The notes under the pieces: generated by a model | What the model was told of the DNA's origin: nothing | What the model saw: the letters and a program-made list of their open reading frames with translations, nothing else | Databases searched by the model: none | Part shown: piece by piece, positions 30,644 through 40,047 of the stretch | How positions within the stretch are numbered: the first letter of the stretch is position 1 | Layout of the letters: every line of letters begins with the position of its first letter | From: Desulfohalobiaceae bacterium | GTDB taxonomy: Bacteria; Desulfobacterota; Desulfovibrionia; Desulfovibrionales; Desulfothermaceae | NCBI GenBank assembly: GCA_027013815.1 | Contig: JALWFY010000184.1 | Location: 1 to 64,000, forward strand | Reading direction: 5' to 3' | DNA: 64,000 bases | Position numbers and translations under genes: made by a program

Positions 30644-33271
30644 CTAAGATCTCTTTGAGGCAGTGGCCAATGTCATTACCTCATTTGGATCTAAAATCAA
30701 GATAACTCTTCCGTCTCCAAGTATTGTGGCACCTGCAAACCCATGGATGTCCCCAAGATAGTCGCCCATAGACTTGATTACTATCTCCTGTCTATGAAGG
30801 AGGGTATCTACAATCAGTCCAAGTTTTCTATCATTTACTGATATAATAACCAGGGGTAATATCTCCCTGTCCTTTTTACTATTAACTGATCCAAGTATGT
30901 CCCCTAACTCAACTAATCCAATCACTTCACCCCTAAGCGTAGTAGTCTTACGTTTGTTTACCTCATATATCTTTGAAGCAGGTATCTTGGTTGTCTCAGA
31001 TACTGCATCCAAAGGAAGTGCATAGGTCTGAGTCCCTACTTCAATTAAAAGGGCCTCGATTATTGCCAAAGTAAGAGGCAGGGACAAGGTAAATTTAGTC
31101 CCCTTTCCAACCTCACTGTTTACAAATACATTTCCATTTAAATTCTTTATATTATTCTTCACAACATCCATGCCAACGCCACGTCCTGACACATCTGTTA
31201 CCTTTTCTGCTGTGGAAAAACCAGGGGCAAAAATCAAATCAATGGCCTCCCTCTTGTCCATCTTTTCCGCTTCTTCAGGGGTTATAATACCCTTCTCAAT
31301 GGCCTTTTGTTTGATTTTCTCAGGATCAATGCCCTTTCCATCATCTTCTACTTCTATGACCACAGAATTACCTTCATGAAAGGCCCTGAGCCAGACCTTG
31401 CCCACTTCAGGTTTTCCAGCCTGTTTCCTCTCCTCTGGGGTCTCTTGACCATGATCCACTGCATTTCTTATTAAGTGTAAAATAGGATCTCCAATCAACT
31501 CCACTACACTTTTGTCTAGTTCTGTCTCCTCACCTTCAATAATCAAGTCGATCTTTTTACCACTCTTCCTACTCAAGTCCCTGACCAATCTTGGGAACCT
31601 AGAAAATACTGTTTTTACCGGGACCATCCTTACCTGCATTATTGTATCCTGAAGGTCATCGGATATCCTACCTAAAGCATCTGTGGTCTCATAAAAATAC
31701 TGTATCATCTCATTCAAATCTCTCTGGTCTTCAAGCTGCTTTGTGAGCATGACAAACCTATTTCTATTAATAATGAGCTCTCCAATGAGATTCATCAAAT
31801 GGTCCAATTTTTCATGATCAACCCTGATAGTAGAAGAGGATTTAAATTTTTGAGCCGGTTTACCCTTTTTGTTTTCCTGTTTCACCTTTTTATCAGGTAT
31901 TACCTTTTTCTTTCCCCCTGTAGCCTGTTCATCTGGTGCCTTGTCAGCCTTTTTTTCCTGCACCTCATCTTTTTTGACCTCTTGCTTCTCCGTAGCTTTT
32001 TCCTCTTCTGGTTCAGGCCCCCCTTTTGCTGTACCCTCTAATTTTTCTATTTCTTTAAAAATCATCTCTTCTAATATTTCAGATTCCTGTTCCAAGATAG
32101 ATAAAAGTGTGTCAAATCCAGCATCCATCCCTCTACCCTGATCAACTAATACAGCAGTCCTATCAGCATATTGGGCTACCTCTTTGAGTTCCATATATTC
32201 ACATGCATTTTTTAAGGAAATAAAGGCCCTGTATAGTCCATCTATGTATTCTTTATTATCAGGATCTTTTTCAAGGGTAGAAAGGGCCAGTTTTATATTT
32301 TCAAATTGTTGCCTAACGGTCTCTTTAAATACTAGAAGGTCGTCATCATCCACCGTATCATTTATATTTTGCGTATCAATATTTGCTTTTTCCTCCTCTT
32401 TTTTCTCTTCATTTTCTATCTTTTCCCCAGTTAATCTGGCTAACACTTGTTCTAGTTCCAAAGAGAGTCCCTTTAAGTCTGGAGGGTTGACCATGCCTGT
32501 GTTGGGATCTATTGCCTCCACCATCTCTTCTAATAAATCTATTGTCTTAAGTAGTAGGTCTAACACATCTGGTGGAATATTCTTTTTATTCTGTCTAAAA
32601 TAATTTAGTAAGCTCTCGGCCTTGTGAGTGAGATCATAAAATTCCTTATAACCTATGAGACCGCTATTTCCCTTTAAGTTATGGAAATATCTAAATATAT
32701 CTTGAATTATTTCTTCACTTTTATCTGGTTCCTTTTCAACCTTTACCAATAATTTATTTAAATTCTCAACATTGTCCTCTACCTCTTCTAAAAAATCAGA
32801 CAGGTGTTCAGGGCTATTCATGGTAAGGAGATAGCCATTTTCTGAGGTCCCATTCTCCTCTTTTGATTCTCTGCCTTTTCCTCCTCCAGCAAGCAACTCA
32901 TCAATAGTTTCTATAATACTATCAATTTGAACATCACCTTCCTCACCTGTTTCCTCCAAGTTATCTAACATCTGTCTCAAGGCATCTGTTGCCTCTAAGA
33001 TAACATCCATTATTTCTGGTGTATTGACAATATTTCCCTTCCTCATCTCATCTAGAATATTCTCTGCCTTATGAGCCAATTTATTCATCTTATCTAGGTG
33101 TAGAAAACCTGATGCACCTTTTAATGAATGCATTGGCCTGAAGATCTCATCTATGATACTCAAATCCTCTGAATTCTTCTCAAGCTCTAATAAATTTGGT
33201 TCTATTGTTTCTAAATGTTCCCTGGCCTCTGCAATAAAATCCATAAGAACTTCTTGATCCATCATGGCCAA
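30644..33271 (-). CDS. cheA: Chemotaxis histidine kinase CheA with multiple Hpt domains
   Basis: 875 aa; Hpt HSLKG and HNLKG, HATPase (HLIRNAVDHGQETPEER), GRGVGMDVVKNNI, C-terminal CheW-like domain. Confidence 0.96.
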   Translation of the reverse strand: MAMMDQEVLMDFIAEAREHLETIEPNLLELEKNSEDLSIIDEIFRPMHSLKGASGFLHLDKMNKLAHKAENILDEMRKGNIVNTPEIMDVILEATDALRQMLDNLEETGEEGDVQIDSIIETIDELLAGGGKGRESKEENGTSENGYLLTMNSPEHLSDFLEEVEDNVENLNKLLVKVEKEPDKSEEIIQDIFRYFHNLKGNSGLIGYKEFYDLTHKAESLLNYFRQNKKNIPPDVLDLLLKTIDLLEEMVEAIDPNTGMVNPPDLKGLSLELEQVLARLTGEKIENEEKKEEEKANIDTQNINDTVDDDDLLVFKETVRQQFENIKLALSTLEKDPDNKEYIDGLYRAFISLKNACEYMELKEVAQYADRTAVLVDQGRGMDAGFDTLLSILEQESEILEEMIFKEIEKLEGTAKGGPEPEEEKATEKQEVKKDEVQEKKADKAPDEQATGGKKKVIPDKKVKQENKKGKPAQKFKSSSTIRVDHEKLDHLMNLIGELIINRNRFVMLTKQLEDQRDLNEMIQYFYETTDALGRISDDLQDTIMQVRMVPVKTVFSRFPRLVRDLSRKSGKKIDLIIEGEETELDKSVVELIGDPILHLIRNAVDHGQETPEERKQAGKPEVGKVWLRAFHEGNSVVIEVEDDGKGIDPEKIKQKAIEKGIITPEEAEKMDKREAIDLIFAPGFSTAEKVTDVSGRGVGMDVVKNNIKNLNGNVFVNSEVGKGTKFTLSLPLTLAIIEALLIEVGTQTYALPLDAVSETTKIPASKIYEVNKRKTTTLRGEVIGLVELGDILGSVNSKKDREILPLVIISVNDRKLGLIVDTLLHRQEIVIKSMGDYLGDIHGFAGATILGDGRVILILDPNEVMTLATASKRS

Positions 33272-33279
33272 AACCCCTA

Positions 33280-33666
33280 TTATTTGTTTCTCTTACCTAA
33301 TAACATATTTACATTTTTTAACAGCTTATTTGGCTGGGCAGGTTTAACCATATAAATGTCAGCCCCTACCTTTAGGCCTGCCTGTATATCTTTTTCCTCG
33401 CCTTCAGTACTCAATATAATTATAGGTAGATCTGTAAAGGCCTCTTGTTCCCTTACATTTTTTATAAATGTCAAGCCATCCATCCTGGGCATATTAACAT
33501 CACATATAACTAGTGCTACATCTAAATTAGAGTAGAGTTTTTCCAGCCCATCTAGCCCATCTTCCGCAGTCAAGACCTTAAACCCGGCCTTTTTTATCAC
33601 AAAAGAAACAAGATTCCTCACTGTCTTTGAATCATCCACTATCAAAATTTTCTTTTTCTCTGCCAT
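33280..33666 (-). CDS. cheY: CheY-like response regulator
   Basis: 128 aa; ILIVDDSKTVR, VICDVNMPRMDG, MVKPAQPNKL. Confidence 0.95.
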   Translation of the reverse strand: MAEKKKILIVDDSKTVRNLVSFVIKKAGFKVLTAEDGLDGLEKLYSNLDVALVICDVNMPRMDGLTFIKNVREQEAFTDLPIIILSTEGEEKDIQAGLKVGADIYMVKPAQPNKLLKNVNMLLGKRNK

Positions 33667-33724
33667 AATGTCAACTCTCTTAATTTTATCTCCTAATTTT
33701 TGCTTAAAGAAATACTAATATACT

Positions 33725-33905
33725 TTTTATTTTAAAAACGTGAAAAAAATTTACGTTTTTTTTAAATCCTAAGTCATTGTATATAATGGCCAAGGGCTAA
33801 AGGGAAGAATTCGCATTTTAACTCCTATACCTTTCGCCTTTTGCCTCATGTGCCTTTTGCCACCTTTCATATTAACCTGCAGATTTCGGAACTTTAGTTT
33901 GATAT
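33725..33905. repeat. Composite intergenic repeat R1
   Basis: AAAAACGTGAAAAAAATTTACGTTTTT foldback + AATCCTAAGTCATTGTATATA + CTAAAGGGAAGAATTCGCATTTTAACTCCTATACCTTT + heptads + ATTAACCTGCAGATTTCGGAACTTTAGTTTG; shares blocks with R2 (direct) and R3 (inverted). Confidence 0.85.
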
Positions 33906-33906
33906 A

Positions 33907-34539
33907 CTAATGACCTAATATGGTATTTACAACCATATCTATATCTAAGATACCAATTAAATTATCTGACCTTTTAATAACCCCCATCACAAGTCCTCCT
34001 ACTCCAATCTGAGATTGAATATCCCATTCTAGGTCCTTTTGTTCCACTTTGTGCATTGTGGTTATTTTCTCCACCAAAATGCCTATTTTAAACCCCTTGA
34101 CATTACATACCACAATGAATCTAAAATTATCAATAGGCAACTCTTCACTTCCCAACATAGCAGATACATCTATTAAGGGTATAATATTATTTCTCAAATT
34201 TATCACACCTATAACAAGGGGCGGAGATGATGGGAGGACTGTGTATTCTACCATTTTTATAACTTCCTGGACATATTGAATTGGTATAGCAATCTCTTTA
34301 TTTCCCACGGAAAATCCAACAAGCTGGACATTATCTGAACCTTTTAAATCCTCTTCTTTTTCATCACTCCCGCCTGAAAAACTCTTCCCCTCTACATCTA
34401 TAGATTCAGGTAACGTCTGTTTATCTAGATATTTTTTTATAAATTCAAGTTCATATGAACTGTAGATACCCTTTTCCTCAGCATCTTCAGGTAGGATAAC
34501 ATGTTCTTTTAAATATTGTTCTGGTGTTTTTCCTTTCAT
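33907..34539 (-). CDS. cheW: CheW-domain coupling protein with about 65-aa N-terminal extension
   Basis: 210 aa; VQLVGFSVGNKEIAIPIQYVQEVIKM, PLVIGVINLRNNIIPLIDV. Confidence 0.92.
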   Translation of the reverse strand: MKGKTPEQYLKEHVILPEDAEEKGIYSSYELEFIKKYLDKQTLPESIDVEGKSFSGGSDEKEEDLKGSDNVQLVGFSVGNKEIAIPIQYVQEVIKMVEYTVLPSSPPLVIGVINLRNNIIPLIDVSAMLGSEELPIDNFRFIVVCNVKGFKIGILVEKITTMHKVEQKDLEWDIQSQIGVGGLVMGVIKRSDNLIGILDIDMVVNTILGH

Positions 34540-34584
34540 AACTGATAATTATTCCTTTTAATATTTTGGGCATACAAACTTATA

Positions 34585-34846
34585 AGCTTTTTATTTCAAA
34601 AACGTGAAAAAAATTTACTTCTGAATCCTAACTCATTGTTTACATTAGACTGATGTCTAATGGCTAAAGGCTATTTTTAAATTTTAATTTTGAATTATAA
34701 ATTCTAAATTTTGAATGAAAAAAGGATTAATCCAAAATCCAAAATTCAACATCCAAAATTATATTAATGGTTTTCGCCCTTTGCCTTTAGCCTTTCGCCT
34801 TTTGCCGCCTTTTATATTAACCTGTAGATTTCGGAACTTTAGTTTG
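34585..34846. repeat. Composite intergenic repeat R2 (direct copy of R1, with an AT-rich internal insertion)
   Basis: AAAAACGTGAAAAAAATTTAC, AATCCTAACTCATTGT, heptads at 34772-34806, tail ATATTAACCTGTAGATTTCGGAACTTTAGTTTG; internal palindrome GGATTAATCC. Confidence 0.8.
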
Positions 34847-34859
34847 TTAAAATATTACA

Positions 34860-35639
34860 TCAAATATTATTAATCTCTTTTGCCAATTCCAGATATTGCT
34901 TGGCCCCTCTAGAGTTTGGATAGATATTGTAAATTATCTGCCCCTTGGCACTGGCCTCTCTAAATTTTGTATCTATAGAGATAATAGTATTAAAGAACCT
35001 ATCCCTTAAATTATGTTTCAACACCTCTATAACCCGTCTACATGCACCTACCCTTTTATCAAACATAGTTGCCAAGGCCTTGTATGAAACAGGTTCCTCT
35101 AATACCTTATTCAGCATCCTTATGGTATCAAAGGTAAGCTTGAGGCCGTGCAGGGCCAAAAATTCTGCCTGTATTGGAATTACTGTTAATGTAGAAGCCA
35201 CAAGGGCATTTATCAAAATCACCCCAAAATTTGGGGGACAATCTAATATAATGTAATCATAATATTCCTTCAACACATTCATTGCCTTTTTTAAAATTAG
35301 TCCCTTTCCCATCTTGTCCTTTAATTCCGCCTCTATTGCCGAGAGTTTAATGGACCCAGGGATAAAATCAAAAAAATGTCTCTTATTTTTCTTTATCAAA
35401 CCATTAAAAAACTCTATAGAAAACTCATCAGTTAAAAAGATATCCAATACACTCTCTTCTATGTTCTCTGGGTAATAGGCAAGATGAATGGTAGCTGAGG
35501 CATGTGGGTCTAGATCCATTACCAATGTCTTTTTTCCCAAGATCACAAAAGCAGCCCCTAAACACAAAGCAGTAGTAGTCTTTCCCACTCCTCCCTTTTG
35601 ATTAGCTATTGCAATAATGTTGGCAGAATCATCAATCAT
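34860..35639 (-). CDS. ParA/Soj/MinD-family ATPase of a chemosensory cluster
   Basis: 259 aa; IAIANQKGGVGKTTTALCLGAAF, LVMDLDPHASAT, YIILDCPPNFG. Confidence 0.95.
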   Translation of the reverse strand: MIDDSANIIAIANQKGGVGKTTTALCLGAAFVILGKKTLVMDLDPHASATIHLAYYPENIEESVLDIFLTDEFSIEFFNGLIKKNKRHFFDFIPGSIKLSAIEAELKDKMGKGLILKKAMNVLKEYYDYIILDCPPNFGVILINALVASTLTVIPIQAEFLALHGLKLTFDTIRMLNKVLEEPVSYKALATMFDKRVGACRRVIEVLKHNLRDRFFNTIISIDTKFREASAKGQIIYNIYPNSRGAKQYLELAKEINNI

Positions 35640-36035
35640 TTATTTTCTTATTTCCTTCATCAAAAAATTATATAAGGCCTGCCAATCGTCTTCATAAATA
35701 TTTAAAAATTTGATTCCCAATTGATAGGTTCCACCCTTTAATTCCGATCTAACCACTTCTGCTACTGCAAGCAGAGACTGATTTATTGAACTCTCAAAGA
35801 CTTTAAAAAAACTAGGATGATGTCTGTTCAGACCTGGCACATATAGGGTAAGCTGTAGTTTCTCCCCCTTTTTAAACTTTTCTGAGACCTCCAAAAGAAT
35901 ACCCCCTGGACTTATGTTTAAGCACTTGGTCTTTATTATTCTTTGACTTTTGAGGGGATAGACAAACCTCCTAACATCTACCTTAAGCTCTTTGTTTAAT
36001 CTAGAATGTTCCCTCCTTTCCTTATCTATTTCCAC
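35640..36035 (-). CDS. PilZ-domain protein
   Basis: 131 aa; N-terminal ERREHSRL (RxxxR-like) and NISPGGILLEV; adjacent to cheR. Confidence 0.8.
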   Translation of the reverse strand: MEIDKERREHSRLNKELKVDVRRFVYPLKSQRIIKTKCLNISPGGILLEVSEKFKKGEKLQLTLYVPGLNRHHPSFFKVFESSINQSLLAVAEVVRSELKGGTYQLGIKFLNIYEDDWQALYNFLMKEIRK

Positions 36036-36909
36036 TAGATACCCCCTTTTTATATACTATGCTCCCAGGATAATACTTTGGGACAAAGGCCCTAGATAGG
36101 TTATGTAGAGATTCAGAATGCCCCAGAAACAAATATCCTCCATCCTCTAAATTATCATAGATTAAACTTATTACCCTTTTTTTCACGTGATCATCAAAAT
36201 AAATAATCACATTCCTGCAAAATACTATCTGAGATTTCTCTATTTGTTTTACCTGAAACCTATCAATCAAATTAATCTGTTTAAACACAACCAGGCTCTG
36301 GACTTCCTTATTTATCTTATATTTACCTTCACCTATTTTTTTAAAATATTTATTCCTTATATGCAAAGGGGTAGTCCTCAAAGAATATTCTCCATAGATT
36401 CCCCTTTGAGCAGCCCTTATTACGTCCATAGAAATATCATTTGCAACAATCTTTATATCCCACTTAGATATATTAATCCCTAAGACTTCATGCAATATAA
36501 TGGATATGGTATATGGTTCTTCTCCTGTTGAACACCCTGCAGACCATATCCTCAGTCTCTTGTGGGTGTTCTTGGATTGTATCACCTCTGGTAATATCAC
36601 CTCTTGAAACACCTTAAGTTGAGGTGGATTTCTAAAAAAACTCGTTTCATTAGTAGTTATAACAGAATAGAGTCTTTCAAGCTCCTTCCTTCTCTCTGGG
36701 TCATATTTTAAAAAATAATAATATTCAGAAAATGAACTCAAGCCAAGTTCCTTAAGTCGATTTGTCAGCCTGGTCTCAAGCAAATATTTTCTATTATTTG
36801 CAATATATATTCCTGTTTGATTGTATATAAAGTCCCTAAGGAGCTGAAATTCATCGTCAGATATTTTAAAATCTTTACGAAGTGTAGTTGTTTTAGTTAG
36901 AATCCCCAT
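36022..36909 (-). CDS. cheR: CheR-type protein-glutamate methyltransferase
   Basis: 295 aa; TNETSFFRNPPQL, IWSAGCSTGEEPYTISI, IVFCRNVIIYFD, GYLFLGHSES. Confidence 0.95.
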   Translation of the reverse strand: MGILTKTTTLRKDFKISDDEFQLLRDFIYNQTGIYIANNRKYLLETRLTNRLKELGLSSFSEYYYFLKYDPERRKELERLYSVITTNETSFFRNPPQLKVFQEVILPEVIQSKNTHKRLRIWSAGCSTGEEPYTISIILHEVLGINISKWDIKIVANDISMDVIRAAQRGIYGEYSLRTTPLHIRNKYFKKIGEGKYKINKEVQSLVVFKQINLIDRFQVKQIEKSQIVFCRNVIIYFDDHVKKRVISLIYDNLEDGGYLFLGHSESLHNLSRAFVPKYYPGSIVYKKGVSSGNR

Positions 36910-37018
36910 AATTTGAACATCCCCTTATTGCCATTTCGACTCTGTTTAAAAGGGCATATATTAAGCCGAATTTATATTTATTTTATTAATTAATTTATCT
37001 TAACTTTAAGAAATTAAA

Positions 37019-38935
37019 CTACTTCATTCCCTTTGCCAGCACTTTTTCTACAACCCTTTGGACCTCTGGATCATCCTCTTTTTCTAAAAATTTCAATAAG
37101 ATTTTGGATGTCTTTTCTCCACCAATCCTATCAAGGGTATCTATTGTCTTTAACTTAATAAGGCTATTTTCAGAATATAAAAAGGGCTCTAATATATAAG
37201 GATCAATGTCCTCCTTTATATCTCCTAAAAGCTCTATGGCACGTATTTTTACCCATTCGTCCTCATCATCTAACAACGCTATTATTTGATCCTTTAAATA
37301 ACCCTTTGCCTTTAGTCCAGAAAACACCTCCAAGGTCGTTAGCCTTACCTCTTTACTTGAATCTTTAAGACAGGGCAGGAGGGTATCTATGATCTCCTCT
37401 TCTGACCTAGCACAAGATGCAAAAGATTCCACTGCAACTTTTCTGATGTCAGACACTTCATCACTCAGTGCATGTTTTATATACGGCAAAAATACAGGAT
37501 CTTTGAAACGCCCAAACGCATAAACAGCCATAAACCTATGCAGTGGTTCAGAATCCTCAAACATATCCAAGAACTTGTCTTTAATAAATTTGGTTCCTAG
37601 GGAAACACATGCGTCCAGTGCCACCTCTTTTACATCATCATATGGATGGTCTAAAAACCTTATTATGTCTTTTTCTGCCTCATGACACCTTATCTTTTCA
37701 CCTAAAAATTTCAATGCACACTTTATTACCTTGGCATCTTTGTGTTCTCTGAGTATCCTCAAAAAAAGATCTTTTAAAATAGGATCTGTTTTATTACCTA
37801 AACAAGAGGCTATTTCCCTTTGTAGATCTCTGTGCTTTTCCCAAAACACCTTACTCAAGGCATTCAATGCCTTCTTGTCTTCCATCCTGCACAAAAGCTC
37901 TATTGCCAACAAGACCTTGTCCTCATCCTCAGAACTCACAGCATCTACTATGGCCTGGCCAACTCCTAACTCTATCAATATATCCTTCACCTGTTCCAGA
38001 AGTTCTTCGTCTCTTTCTTTGTCCAGGGTCAGGGCATACTCAAAAACAGCATTAGCTGCCTTTTCTCCACCTATAAATGATAGGCCTGTAAGAGAGGCGA
38101 ATTGAACATCCCTGTCTTCATCTGAGAGTGCAACTAATAGATAGGATTCAAATTTCTCCCTTTGAGATTTATCTAGGATCTCCAGGGTCCTCTTCCCCAT
38201 AAGATTTACCAATGCTTGAATAACCTTATTGCGCAACGGGATATTATTTGTAGCAAGCTTATTTAATAATACAGGCACCACCCTGATTTTACCCATTTCT
38301 CCAAGGGCATCTATAATTGCTGAGTCTATTAGGTCTGAACCTTTACCCAAATAGTTTATTAGGGTCTCAGCAGAAGACTCACTCCCTATTTTTTTCAAGG
38401 CCTCTATAGCAGAAAATTTTACCCATTCTTCATCTTCTAAGGCCCTTTCAAGGCATGGAACTGCTTCTAGATATCCCAATTTTCCAAGACTAATTGCTGC
38501 CTGTGACTTCACATTTGGATCAGGATCTTCAAACAATATATCACACAAGGATCTTACCACCATCACGTTCTTTGTATAACCCAGGATATCCACGGCAAAA
38601 ATCCTAATATCCTCATCATTTTCATATAATAGGTCAAGCAAGAGATCTATGCCCTGATCACCAATATCCCTTAAAATATCTATAGCAATATTCCTAACAA
38701 CTACATCTTCTTCCCAGAGCAAGGGAATGAGTGCCTCCACCGACTCCTCACCGCCCAACTTTCTAATAGACAATTCCGCTGCCTCTTGGACCCCCACATT
38801 ATCATACTTCAACAATTCCACTAGTAATGGAATACCCTCTCTACAATTTTCTTCGCCTACTAGAAAACAGGCTTCTCTCACTTCACTGGGTTCTTGAGAT
38901 GAAAGTTTTTCTAAGATTGATTTACAATTTTCCAT
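37019..38935 (-). CDS. HEAT-repeat protein
   Basis: 638 aa composed of about 30-aa HEAT/PBS-lyase-like repeats. Confidence 0.92.
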   Translation of the reverse strand: MENCKSILEKLSSQEPSEVREACFLVGEENCREGIPLLVELLKYDNVGVQEAAELSIRKLGGEESVEALIPLLWEEDVVVRNIAIDILRDIGDQGIDLLLDLLYENDEDIRIFAVDILGYTKNVMVVRSLCDILFEDPDPNVKSQAAISLGKLGYLEAVPCLERALEDEEWVKFSAIEALKKIGSESSAETLINYLGKGSDLIDSAIIDALGEMGKIRVVPVLLNKLATNNIPLRNKVIQALVNLMGKRTLEILDKSQREKFESYLLVALSDEDRDVQFASLTGLSFIGGEKAANAVFEYALTLDKERDEELLEQVKDILIELGVGQAIVDAVSSEDEDKVLLAIELLCRMEDKKALNALSKVFWEKHRDLQREIASCLGNKTDPILKDLFLRILREHKDAKVIKCALKFLGEKIRCHEAEKDIIRFLDHPYDDVKEVALDACVSLGTKFIKDKFLDMFEDSEPLHRFMAVYAFGRFKDPVFLPYIKHALSDEVSDIRKVAVESFASCARSEEEIIDTLLPCLKDSSKEVRLTTLEVFSGLKAKGYLKDQIIALLDDEDEWVKIRAIELLGDIKEDIDPYILEPFLYSENSLIKLKTIDTLDRIGGEKTSKILLKFLEKEDDPEVQRVVEKVLAKGMK

Positions 38936-38977
38936 TTTTCCTACAATACTATTTTATTTTTTATATTCCTAAGTACA

Positions 38978-40030
38978 TCACAAATACAGATTCTTTGTGA
39001 TTGCCTCTGCCATGTCTCCAATGTCCACCACTTCGTCGGCTAGGCTTGCATCCACTATGGCCCTTGGCATCCCATATACCACACAGGTCTTCTCACTTTG
39101 AGCAAGGACCCTTCCTCCCCTTTTTTTGAGTTCTCCTATTCCCTCCAAACCATCATTTCCCATACCTGTTAAGATCACCCCCAAGGCCCTTTTCCCAACC
39201 CCAATTGCTATAGAACGCATGAGTTCATTTGCAGATGGTTTGTATAGGGCATCTTCTGGTTTTTTACTCACTTCTAACTCAATCTTACTGACCTTTTGTA
39301 CTATTCTAAGGTGATGCCCGCCCCTTGCAATATAAGCAACACCTTTTTTTATAGTCTCCCCATTCTCTGCTTCCTTTACTGAAATCTTACATATCTCATC
39401 TAAACGTTTTGCAAAGGGTCCTGTAAAGGCCTCTGGCATATGTTGGGCAATTAAGATTGGAGCTGGGAAATTCTTATCGAGTTTTGTAAGCACCTGTTGT
39501 ACTGCCATGGGACCTCCTGTGGACACCCCAATCCCCACCAAATCCCTTTTTTGCATCTTTCCAGCAAAACGAGATATCTCCACTGCTTGAGTAACCTGTG
39601 CCCTACGTCTATGGATTTTGATCTTGCCTTTTTTCTTGGCAACTGATTTTACCTTTTCCTGGAGTTCTTTCTCTATCTTTACTATTTCTAAAGACACCCT
39701 TGACAATTGTTTTGGAATATAATCAACTGCACCAAGCTCTAATGCCTTAAATGTGGCCTCAGCCCCTTCCTGGGTCAAAGAGCTTACCATAATAACAGGC
39801 CTGGGGAATTCCATCATAATACGTCTAAGGGCACTAAGCCCATCCATTACTGGCATCTCTATATCCAGGGTCACCACGTCTGGGTCTAATTTTTTTATCA
39901 TTTCCAAGGCCTCTTCCCCATTTCTCGCAGTACCCACAACTTCTATCATAGGATCCTTTTCAAGCATCCCACTTATAGCCTTCCTCATAAAGGCAGAATC
40001 ATCTACCACTAATACCTTGACCTTACTCAT
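38978..40030 (-). CDS. cheB: CheB-type glutamate methylesterase
   Basis: Receiver + GIGVSTGGPMAVQQVL, AQHMPEAFTGPFAKRL, LTGMGNDGLEG; start chosen at MSKVKVLVVDDS inside the longer ORF (38978-40084). Confidence 0.95.
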   Translation of the reverse strand: MSKVKVLVVDDSAFMRKAISGMLEKDPMIEVVGTARNGEEALEMIKKLDPDVVTLDIEMPVMDGLSALRRIMMEFPRPVIMVSSLTQEGAEATFKALELGAVDYIPKQLSRVSLEIVKIEKELQEKVKSVAKKKGKIKIHRRRAQVTQAVEISRFAGKMQKRDLVGIGVSTGGPMAVQQVLTKLDKNFPAPILIAQHMPEAFTGPFAKRLDEICKISVKEAENGETIKKGVAYIARGGHHLRIVQKVSKIELEVSKKPEDALYKPSANELMRSIAIGVGKRALGVILTGMGNDGLEGIGELKKRGGRVLAQSEKTCVVYGMPRAIVDASLADEVVDIGDMAEAITKNLYL

Positions 40031-40047
40031 ATATTTAAGCTCCCTTT

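Noticed and set aside
33779-33860. CRISPR-like array from repeated GCCTTTTGCC units
   Set aside because: Units are 7 bp, degenerate, contiguous and lack unique spacers; no cas genes in the window.
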